A stretch of 8,953 nucleotides of DNA from Candidatus Neomicrothrix sp. UBA2110 (GTDB lineage Bacteria; Actinomycetota; Acidimicrobiia; Acidimicrobiales; Poriferisodalaceae): assembly GCA_002331465.1 (NCBI GenBank), contig DCYM01000124.1, positions 1 to 8,953 of the forward strand. The letters run 5' to 3'. The position numbers and the translations under genes are program-made. The notes under the pieces are model-generated. The model saw only the letters and a list, made by a program, of their open reading frames with translations. It was not told the origin of the DNA and made no database searches. Of this stretch, positions 1 to 7,500 are shown piece by piece. Position 1 is the stretch's first letter. Each line of letters starts with the position of its first letter.

Positions 1-1
1 A

Positions 2-802
2 GCCATCCACGATTACGGCGGCCAAGGACACCCAACAATTTTCGTTCATGGGACTGGGCTGGCTTCGCGGATGTGGGAACCCATCATCGAACGGCTAGGT
101 GCTAATTTTCGGGCAATCTGTGTCGATCTTCGCGCTCACGGAGCCACCACCAATCCTCTAGATATCAATTTTTTTGATCACCGAATGGTCGCTGACCTGT
201 CAGCAGCAGCGGACGCTTTAGCTCTCAAAGATGCCTGGGTAGTCGGGCATTCGATGGGTGGGGCGACGAGCCTTCTGGCAAGCCTGGCGCGTCCCAAGGC
301 CTTCAGTCGGGCTTGGGTCTATGAACCAGTCATTTTTGAGCGAACCGAAGAGCGACCTGTCGGAGCTTTCGATTTTGTTGAGATAACTAAGCGTCGACGT
401 GCCGTCTTTTCCTCGAGAGCTGAGGTGATTGAGCGTTACGGATCTCGCGCACCACTTGATGAATTACATCCAGAGTGTCTTGAGGCGTACGTGCAGCATG
501 GGTTTATCGACAGGCCAGATGGTTCAGTGGAGTTGGCATGTTCGCCAGCGCTTGAATCGAAAGCTTACGAGCAGTTTCTACAACAAGGGTGGGGTCAACT
601 ACCTGACGTAAGCGTTGCAGTTCTTGTTGCCTACGGCGGCCGAGGGTCAGACCGTCCATCAACGGAAGCTCCGTCGATAGCGCAACGCATACCTTCGGGC
701 GTCATCGAAGTCTTCGAAGACTCAAATCACTTCGGATGTTTTGGTCCCCTAGATGATGTAACAGCGTCAATCCACAATTGGTTTACCGGTACTCCATCCT
801 AG
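2..802 (+). CDS. alpha/beta-hydrolase fold protein, 5'-truncated by the window edge
   Basis: The reading frame is open from base 2, so the gene begins upstream of the window. The ATG at 71 is internal, because the 23 codons before it already encode a conserved hydrolase strand ending in IFVHGTG, the HG oxyanion-hole motif. Counting from the Met at base 71, the nucleophile elbow is GHSMGG with Ser61. The likely catalytic His is His220 in DSNHFG near the C terminus. The acid residue is less clear; Asp194 is one candidate. About 267 residues are visible, so only a short N-terminal piece is likely missing. No signal peptide can be judged. The sequence resembles small soluble esterases, enol-lactonases and haloperoxidase-like hydrolases (the PcaD/BioH type), but the substrate cannot be named. 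It converges on the thioesterase gene with a 7-bp gap, so it is not in the same operon as the other genes here. The fold assignment is firm and the specific function is unknown. Confidence 0.88.
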   Translation, partial: AIHDYGGQGHPTIFVHGTGLASRMWEPIIERLGANFRAICVDLRAHGATTNPLDINFFDHRMVADLSAAADALALKDAWVVGHSMGGATSLLASLARPKAFSRAWVYEPVIFERTEERPVGAFDFVEITKRRRAVFSSRAEVIERYGSRAPLDELHPECLEAYVQHGFIDRPDGSVELACSPALESKAYEQFLQQGWGQLPDVSVAVLVAYGGRGSDRPSTEAPSIAQRIPSGVIEVFEDSNHFGCFGPLDDVTASIHNWFTGTPS

Positions 803-809
803 AAACTCG

Positions 810-1715
810 TCAAAACCGCGTTAGCGCTTCTTGAGCTACTGAAGCGACCAGTCGGTCGTTTTGCCACATTCGAGCCTCGGCAAGTCCACGCGCTCCTGAG
901 GCCTCTACAGGCCACTGCTGTACATAGATCCATTCATCGGCGCGAGCCTCTGCGTGAAACCACATCGCATGATCAAGACTCACCAGCATGGTGCCTTCCG
1001 TGCCCCACGTCCGTCCATGGGGAACAAGAAGTGTGTCAGCGACGCAGTCATCGCTCATATAGGCGAGAATCGCTGCGTGGACCTCGGGCTCATCGCTGAG
1101 CGGTCGTCGCGCCCGGAACCAAAAATTGATTCCTCCGGTTTCTGAGGGTCCAGTTGGCGACCATGGGGCATGTTCAATTCGGTACTCAACCGGGCGAGGA
1201 CCATGCGACCATTCCTCACCGAAAATGGGACCGACTTCCATCATGCATTCTTCAAAGGTAGGAAGATTTTCTGGCTTCTCCAGATATTGAGGCGGCGGCG
1301 GTGAGATCACACCCGGCCCTGCTTCTGGGGTGTGAAATGAAGCAGTGAGATCGAAGATGCTCTTGGCGTTTTGGGAACCGGTTACTCGACGTTGACAAAA
1401 GGTGCGACCATCTCGGATTGTCTCAACGTCGTAGTCAATCTTTTGTATTCCATCTCCTCCGCGCAAAAACAAGGCGTGGACTGAGTGAAGGCGTCGCTCG
1501 GGGCCTACCGATCGATATGCCGCGACAATTGACTGGGCTATTTGGTGGCCACCATAAAGACCATATCCGCTATGCCCCGAACCGAGGCCTACAAACCCTT
1601 TGTCATCACGTTCTTTTAGGTCAAGGACGTCGAGTAGTTCGCTAATGGGATCATTCACGATGGAACAGGCTGCCAGAATTGAACCGATCTGTCGCCTCGC
1701 TTCAAAGGCTCTCAT
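810..1715 (-). CDS. acyl-CoA thioesterase II (TesB-type, double hotdog)
   Basis: This protein probably hydrolyses acyl-CoA to free acid and CoA in the cytoplasm. The N-terminal hotdog carries the family signature YGGHQIAQ (residues 54-61), then RRLHSVHALFLRGGD and YDVETIRDGRTF. The C-terminal hotdog has YMSD, SLDHAMWFH and ASVAQEAL. By alignment from memory with E. coli TesB (catalytic Asp204, Thr228, Gln278), the triad is Asp222, Ser246 and Gln295. Asp to Ser spacing is the same 24 residues, and Ser replaces Thr. From the ATG at 1715 the product is 301 residues and overlaps the amidase gene by 14 bp. An in-frame GTG at 1658 would give 282 residues beginning (M)NDPISELLDVLDL, which looks more like the usual TesB N terminus and length (286 in E. 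coli). Neither start has a good Shine-Dalgarno. It is the last gene of the leftward run, so translation is likely coupled to the amidase. The acyl-CoA substrate is unknown. Confidence 0.9.
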   Translation of the reverse strand: MRAFEARRQIGSILAACSIVNDPISELLDVLDLKERDDKGFVGLGSGHSGYGLYGGHQIAQSIVAAYRSVGPERRLHSVHALFLRGGDGIQKIDYDVETIRDGRTFCQRRVTGSQNAKSIFDLTASFHTPEAGPGVISPPPPQYLEKPENLPTFEECMMEVGPIFGEEWSHGPRPVEYRIEHAPWSPTGPSETGGINFWFRARRPLSDEPEVHAAILAYMSDDCVADTLLVPHGRTWGTEGTMLVSLDHAMWFHAEARADEWIYVQQWPVEASGARGLAEARMWQNDRLVASVAQEALTRF

Positions 1716-3159
1716 AACCCGGGGGTGGAACGAACCCCCCTAACTCACGTTCGATGAGGGATGCGAAATGAATGGATCTTCGGTCATGTAAATGCGGGGC
1801 GACTATTTGAATGCCGACAGGCAATCCTTCGAGCAGTCCCACTGGGGCGACCGTACTGGGCAAGTACACGCTGCAACTCCAACCCGCCCAGAACAGTTGG
1901 TCAACAACGGGTTCCTGCCCACCGTCAATTTCGATGGTGCGATCAGGTCGCTCCCCCTCATGGTCGTGAGGGAAGGCGGTGGAAGCAGCGGCTGGACAAA
2001 GGAGAAGGTCGAACTCGTCAAAATATCTTGCCCATTGCTGCCGATATCGTTCGCGTTGCTGATGAAGACCGAACCATTCGCGGTGGGTCATGTGCGTTCC
2101 ATGGTCCACCAAATTTCGATACGTGCGCTCTCCACGTTCCCAAGCTTCATGTCCGGGCAAAGCGTTAGTGCATGCTTCGTCGTTGCTTGAGGCGCCAGTT
2201 GCAGCTCGTAGCAGCAAGAGATAATTCTCAAAAAATTCGACTTGGTCAATGCGTGGGCTGGCGCTTGACACTTGCACTCCTAGACCCGCTAGCTGGTCGA
2301 CGGTGCCTTGAAGATGGTCGATGAGTGGCGTGGCGGTTTTACACGCCGGCGTGTCAAGAAGAACACCAACGCGATAGTCACTGAGGGACTCTCTTGTGGA
2401 GTGAGGCAAATCAACTCGATATCCGGTGGCATCGAATCCGGCGGGGCCGGCCAGAACCGATAACGCCATGTCGAGGTCTTTGGCGCTTCGCGCAAGCGGC
2501 CCTACGACCGCAATGTCGACGGCTGTGTCCACTCCCGGAGCTGTGTGCCCTTGCTGAGGGATCAAATCCATCGTCGGCTTATGACCGAATACGCCGCAGT
2601 AGTGGGCTGGATTTCGAATAGAAGCACCGATATCGCTACCGATTTCAAGGGCAGCCATCCCTGTCGCTAACGACACCGCTGACCCTCCAGAAGAGCCGCC
2701 CGGGGTTCGAGCTAGATCCCAAGGATTGTTGGTGCAGCCATATAGGTCATTGAAAGATTGCCAATCAGCGAGCATGTACGGCACGTTGGTCTTTGCCCAA
2801 ATGACAGCTCCTGCGCCTAGTAGACGTTCCACAGATGGGCTGTCAACGTCCGGAAAGTTGTTGACCCATTTGGGATTACCCCAAGTTGAGGGTGTCCCGA
2901 CCCAGTCGTAGGCCTCTTTAATGGTGACGGGCAACCCGTGGAAAGGTCCCCATGATTCCCCTTGAGCAGTTGCTTCGTCAGCAGCCAGGGCTCGATTTTG
3001 CGCTACTTCGATTCTGCTTTCGGTTATAGCGTTGACCGCAGGATTAAAGGCCTCATACCGAGCTACCGCTTCATCAAGTAGTTCTCGAGCACTGGTTTCT
3101 CGAGAACTAATCAGGACCGCTAATTCAGATGCTGTTTTCAACATCAAATCGTTTGACAT
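1702..3159 (-). CDS. amidase-signature (AS) family amidase
   Basis: This is a cytosolic amide hydrolase of the GatA/fatty-acid-amide-hydrolase family, which cleaves C-N amide bonds with a Ser-cisSer-Lys triad. The triad is fully present: Lys81 in PVTIKEAYD, cis-Ser156 in PGGSSGGSA, and nucleophile Ser180 in GSDIGASIRNPA. The 75- and 24-residue spacings match GatA. The 485-residue length is normal, and the C terminus (GLPVGIQIVAP then GGFVPPPGY) is the typical complete family ending. ASIR replaces the commoner GSIR at the nucleophile, as in some bacterial AS amidases. No gatB or gatC gene is nearby, so a role in Gln-tRNA or Asn-tRNA amidation is unlikely; a catabolic amidase fits better. The start at 3159 gives a normal N terminus (SNDLMLKTASELAVLI). 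It lies 19 bp after the aminotransferase stop, and the only purine-rich stretch (GAGG) is about 17 nt upstream, too far for a standard SD. Natural substrates of this family range widely: acyl amides, carbamates and cyclic oligoamides. Confidence 0.92.
   Translation of the reverse strand: MSNDLMLKTASELAVLISSRETSARELLDEAVARYEAFNPAVNAITESRIEVAQNRALAADEATAQGESWGPFHGLPVTIKEAYDWVGTPSTWGNPKWVNNFPDVDSPSVERLLGAGAVIWAKTNVPYMLADWQSFNDLYGCTNNPWDLARTPGGSSGGSAVSLATGMAALEIGSDIGASIRNPAHYCGVFGHKPTMDLIPQQGHTAPGVDTAVDIAVVGPLARSAKDLDMALSVLAGPAGFDATGYRVDLPHSTRESLSDYRVGVLLDTPACKTATPLIDHLQGTVDQLAGLGVQVSSASPRIDQVEFFENYLLLLRAATGASSNDEACTNALPGHEAWERGERTYRNLVDHGTHMTHREWFGLHQQRERYRQQWARYFDEFDLLLCPAAASTAFPHDHEGERPDRTIEIDGGQEPVVDQLFWAGWSCSVYLPSTVAPVGLLEGLPVGIQIVAPHLHDRRSIHFASLIERELGGFVPPPGYESL
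1721..1739 (-). promoter_or_regulatory. GC-rich RNA hairpin just upstream of the thioesterase start
   Basis: In the leftward mRNA, GGGGGU pairs with ACCCCC (6 bp, five of them G-C) around a 7-nt loop, UCGUUCC. The stem ends 5 nt before the thioesterase ATG at 1715, inside the footprint of an initiating ribosome. It lies within the last codons of the amidase gene, encoding the family-conserved GGFVPPPG, so it may only reflect coding constraint. If it folds, amidase-translating ribosomes would have to open it, which would couple the two genes. It has no U-tract and is not an intrinsic terminator. Confidence 0.35.
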
Positions 3160-3178
3160 GCGGCAACCGTAGTTCGCC

Positions 3179-4504
3179 TCAGCGAACCACCAGATCGAGA
3201 GCTTCGCCGACCGCGGTCAGCAGGTGGTTGATGTCAGCATCGGAGGTGGCGAGATTCACGCAACCCATCCCGTAACCACTGAAGTACACCTCGCGTTCAA
3301 GTAACCGATGTTGCAGAGATGCCATCACGGTCGCTTCATCACTATCGAGATGCGCATCCCGGTAGCCACGAATTGGTCGTTGGTGCGGGTGGATTCGGAA
3401 CAACGAGCCGGCGCCCGTCACCTGCCATTCGATTGACTGCTCTTCGAACAGTACTTTCAGTCCCTGGCGTATCTGATTACCAATGTTGTCCAACCGGTCA
3501 AAACTAGTTTCCTCAAGTTCTCGCATGCAGGCAACTCCAGCAGTCATCGTTACCGGGTTGGCGGTGTAAGTTCCGCCCGAAGGCACGGCAGCGCGGTCCC
3601 CTTCTACCGCAGCAAAAACTTCCATCACCTCAGATCTTCCCCCTATCGCACCAACGGGAAACCCCCCACCGATAATCTTGGCAAGAACCGTTAAATCCGG
3701 TTCTATACCGTGAACCGCTTGGGCACCTCCGTGCGCCAACCGAAACGAAATCACTTCGTCAAGAACCAAGAGCGCTCCAACTTCGCGGGTTGTTTTTCTG
3801 ATCGCTTCACTGAAGGTTGGGTCGAGAACGGGCATACCGACCCTCGATGGCATGGGGTCAAGGAGAACGGCCGCCAGACGCGGCCCGACACGTCGAATCG
3901 CTTCAACAGCACCGTGCGCGTCGTTGAATTGCACTACAACAACTTCGTCAGCCAGCGATTCTGGGGCGCCTTGGGCGTAGGGAACTGTCGATGGAGTGTC
4001 TGCTACGCCCCAGTTTGATGGGTCCGGCCCGAGGCTCACCTCAGCATGGTCATAAGTACCGTGATAACTCCCTTCTACTTTGATAATCGCGGGGCGACCG
4101 GTGAACGCTCGGGCGGCTTTAATCGCTCCCATCACCGCCTCTGTTCCTGAGTTACAAAAGCGCACATGTTCGCAACTCGATATTCGGTCACAGAGAATTT
4201 CTGCAAGTTCGATTTCTGCTTCCGTTGCCAGCGAGAAAGCTGTCCCTCTGCTGAGTTGCTTTCGCACGGCTGCTTCAACCATTGGATCGGCATGACCCAG
4301 AATGATCGAGGTGAAATTATTGTTGCAATCTAGGTAGCGGTTGCCATCGACATCAGTAATCCAAGCACCTTTGCCGTTGTCGACGTAGATGGGGTGAGGC
4401 CGAATAATCACGGTGGATCGTGACACCCCGTCTGGGATGACAGCCAGACCGCGTTGGTGAAGTTCGGCGGAACGAGAAGTCGACGTAGGGTAGCTAATGC
4501 CCAT
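3179..4504 (-). CDS. class III PLP-dependent aminotransferase (HemL / beta-amino-acid aminotransferase-like)
   Basis: This is a fold-type I PLP enzyme of the glutamate-1-semialdehyde aminomutase-like branch. Visible landmarks are CNSGTEA (residues 117-123, PLP phosphate contact), YHGTYD (147-152), the PLP-nitrogen Asp249 in LVLDEV, Schiff-base Lys276 in LAKIIGGG, and SGGTYTANP (309-317). The 441-residue length is normal. HemL itself usually reads DEVxTGFR. Here the motif is DEVISFRLAHGG, closer, as recalled, to the beta-phenylalanine aminotransferase of Variovorax (DEVMTSRLAPHG). Arg29 in DGVSRS aligns with that enzyme's substrate-carboxylate Arg41, while its second carboxylate-binding Arg near the C terminus seems replaced in YFSGYGMG. 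A catabolic transaminase acting on an amino or beta-amino acid is therefore more likely than haem synthesis, and no hem genes are nearby. The start is secure at the 5' side because an in-frame TAA immediately precedes the ATG. It is the first gene of the leftward run and divergent from the hydantoinase gene. Substrate is inferred only. Confidence 0.9.
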   Translation of the reverse strand: MGISYPTSTSRSAELHQRGLAVIPDGVSRSTVIIRPHPIYVDNGKGAWITDVDGNRYLDCNNNFTSIILGHADPMVEAAVRKQLSRGTAFSLATEAEIELAEILCDRISSCEHVRFCNSGTEAVMGAIKAARAFTGRPAIIKVEGSYHGTYDHAEVSLGPDPSNWGVADTPSTVPYAQGAPESLADEVVVVQFNDAHGAVEAIRRVGPRLAAVLLDPMPSRVGMPVLDPTFSEAIRKTTREVGALLVLDEVISFRLAHGGAQAVHGIEPDLTVLAKIIGGGFPVGAIGGRSEVMEVFAAVEGDRAAVPSGGTYTANPVTMTAGVACMRELEETSFDRLDNIGNQIRQGLKVLFEEQSIEWQVTGAGSLFRIHPHQRPIRGYRDAHLDSDEATVMASLQHRLLEREVYFSGYGMGCVNLATSDADINHLLTAVGEALDLVVR

Positions 4505-4546
4505 TTACACAGTCTCGCAGGTCAATGCGCGCGATGATCGATACCT
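4505..4546. promoter_or_regulatory. 42-bp divergent intergenic region, presumed bidirectional promoter
   Basis: This is the only space between two divergent start codons, so the regulatory signals for both transcription units must lie here or inside the opposing genes. Both starts are fixed on their 5' side: a TAA abuts the aminotransferase ATG in frame, and an in-frame TGA lies at 4535-4537, nine bases before the hydantoinase ATG. No Shine-Dalgarno precedes either ATG. I find no convincing -10 (TANNNT) or -35 box on either strand. The only symmetry is short: AGGT (4519-4522) opposite ACCT (4543-4546), plus GCGCGC and ATCGAT palindromes. The role is inferred from gene orientation rather than from a recognised motif. 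Confidence 0.4.
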
Positions 4547-7500
4547 ATGACGCAGTCTGAAACAACTCCAACAATAGCGGGCACACCTGAAGCTCCTTGG
4601 CGAATCGGTGTTGATGTGGGTGGCACATTTACCGATCTCGTGCTCGCTGATTCGCGCGGGAAGGCATGGGTAGCGAAGGTTCCTTCTGTGCCTTCCGATC
4701 CAAGTCGAGGCGTGCTCGCCGCTGTTCAACGCATCGCAGTTGACCTAGGTCTCCCCAAGTCGGAAGTTCTGAGTCAGTGTTCTTTATTTGTTCATGGTTC
4801 GACCATTGCAACGAACACGATGCTGGAAGGTAAAGCAGCCAGCGTGGGACTAATTACGACCGAAGGTTTCAGAGACACGATCGAAATTCGACGTGGTCTT
4901 CGATCTGATCAGTGGAACCATCGAGCTCCTTATGCGCCTGTGCTCGTTCCTCGTTACCTTCGCCGCTCGATACCGGGGCGGATCAATGCAGATGGGAGCG
5001 AGCATCAGCCACTTGACACCTCTTCGGTGCCCGAAATTCTCGCCGATTTCGAGAACGAACAAGTTGAAACAGTAGCCATAGCGTTAATGAACAGTTTTGT
5101 TGATGATCGCCACGAGCAACAATTAGCTGAGGTGATCAAGGAACACTGGGGAAAGGAGTGGGTGACTTGCTCCGCCGAGGTCTCACCTTTGATGGGCGAA
5201 TATGAGAGAAGCTCTACCGCGGTAGTCAATGCTGCTCTTTCTCCTCGAATCGTAAAGTACCTCCGCTCATTGGATGCTGAGTTAACGACCGAGGGTCTCA
5301 GTCGACCAATCTTGTTAGTTCAATCAAACGGCGGCGCAGCTTCCGTTGATCAGCTGGCTAATCGGCCCGTAAATCTTCTACTCAGCGGACCTGCTGCAGC
5401 TGTCGGTGCCCTCAATCTGTATCGACGCGCCATCGATCACGCAGGCGTGGCTGCCGGAGACGAAGGCAATCTCATATCAATGGAGATCGGTGGGACGTCC
5501 TGCGATGTGCTCCTTATGTCTAATGGTGAAGTCGCAACACGCGATGACGTAGACATCGCCGGGTATCACGTGTCTACCCCCGCGATCGATATTCACACCA
5601 TTGGCGCCGGAGGCGGCACGATAGCCGGAGTCGACGAAGCGGGGCTTCTCTTCGTTGGCCCCGAAGGAGCCGGAGCCGATCCCGGACCTGCCTGCTACGG
5701 CATCGGAGGCAAATTACCTACAGTCACGGATGCGCACCTTGTGCTGGGGCGTTTACGTCCCGGAAAATCTGCGGGAGGAACTCTTGATTTAGACATTGAT
5801 GCAGCTCGGGAGGCAATAAATATCCATGTTGCACAAAAACTCGACATGTCGATCGAAGACGCCGCCGCCGGCATCATCGAATTAGTCGAACAGCATCTGT
5901 TGAGCGCTGTTGGGCACATTTCGATTGAGCGCGGGCACTCTCCTAGACGATTCACGTTGGTTGCGGCCGGGGGCGCAGGCCCAATGCACGGCGCCAACGT
6001 CGCTGCCGGTTTAGGTTGCGCTCGAGTCCACATACCCCGAGATGCAGGAGCTCTCTGCGCCATTGGAATGCTGCACGCGGATGTCCGCCAGGACTTCACC
6101 AGATTTTTGCTCGGCTCACTAGATGAGATGCCAACCAGAACCATCGAACAGGGTTTTGATTCTCTCACCGACCGGGCGCTCGCAGTTCTGTCAGCTGAAG
6201 GATTTTCGAAGCCCGAAGTCACTCTGAACTACGAAGTCGAGTTACATCATCCAGGGCAACTTTGGTCCATCCGAGTGGCAGTTGAAGCAAAAGGATTTGA
6301 CGCTCAGGCAGCGAGGTCAACATTCGAGGCCGAATACCAGCGTCTCTACGGCCATGTGCAGGATGAGGGAACGATCATGGTTTCGTCTCTTCGTTTAACT
6401 GCTCGAGGGTCAACTGGCGAATTCGAGATGGCCGGAGGCAACCCGTCTGAAGGACTACCTGATCCGATTGATATGCGTCCAGTCTGGTTTCCTGGAACAG
6501 GATGGGCGAAAACGGCTGTACATGACGGATCCCTGTTACGGCCAGGCGACAGCCTCGACGGACCGGCGCTAATCGAGGAAGCTACGACAACTGTTGTCGC
6601 CCGACCAGGCGACCGTTTATGGGTGGATGATTCGGGCGATTTCTTTATTGACGTCGCGCAAACCGATGACAAGGTTGAACATCGCGCTGGGGAAATGGAC
6701 CCGGTCGTCTTGGCGTTAATGCAAAATCGACTCGATCAGATCAGCCGACATATGGGTTGGGTCATGACTCGAACGGCTCGAAGCACCATATTTAGCCAAA
6801 GCCACGATTTCAGTTGCTTCATCACCACCCCAGACGGCACCTTGGTCGCTAATGCTGACGGAATCCCTATTCATACGGGTGGTGGGGGGTTCGCTGTTCG
6901 CGCGTTGCTCGCCAAATATGGCGACACCCTCAATGTCGACGACGTCTTCCTTTTGTCTGACCCGTATGTGGCGGGCGGAAATCATTTACCTGACTGGGTA
7001 ATCGCTCGACCAATCTTTGTGGGTGCTACCGACCCAGTGCTGGCAGGGTTCTGCTGCAACCGGGCACACCAATCAGATATTGGTGGCGGGCTTGCTGGCA
7101 CCTACAACCCTGAAGCAACCGAAATATGGCAAGAGGGAATTCGGCTGCCAGTCATGCGACTTATAGAGGAAGGCAAGGTCAGAGAAGACCTGTGGGAGTT
7201 GCTGATGCTCAACTGCAGAACACCTGACCTCCTTGATGGTGATCTCTTGGCGATGCTCGGCTCTACCCAAATCGGTGGCGAACGCGTGGTCGGCTTAGCA
7301 ACCGAGCTGGGGCTCGACGCGTATTTGTCCTATCTGGATGGCGTCCTCAACCATGCTGATCGACGCATGCGATCAGCAGTACTCGCCCTTCCTGATGGCA
7401 CCTATTTCGGTGAAGACCACACCGACAATGACTGTTTCAAAAAAATCGATATCGCTGTGCGAGTCAAAATGATTATTGACGGAGACGCGATGAGCATCGA

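Noticed and set aside
1721..1739. Intrinsic transcription terminator between amidase and thioesterase
   Set aside because: The stem is only 6 bp, no U-tract follows, and the thioesterase gene overlaps it, so termination here is unlikely.
1761..2190. Two open frames of about 130 codons on the + strand opposite the amidase gene
   Set aside because: They lie wholly within a well-supported amidase gene on the other strand, overlap each other in different frames, and show no recognisable domain.
1702..3159. GatA subunit of the tRNA amidotransferase
   Set aside because: The triad spacing is GatA-like, but this is family-wide; no gatB or gatC is nearby and the C terminus (GGFVPPPGY) is that of stand-alone amidases.
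3179..4504. HemL, glutamate-1-semialdehyde aminomutase of haem synthesis
   Set aside because: The DEVISFR segment departs from the HemL pattern, no haem genes are adjacent, and the gene sits with catabolic enzymes.
5695..6222. A 175-codon open frame on the - strand inside the hydantoinase gene
   Set aside because: It is antisense to conserved HyuA motifs, has a low-complexity Ser/Ala/Pro/Arg-rich translation typical of shadow frames, and matches no family I know.
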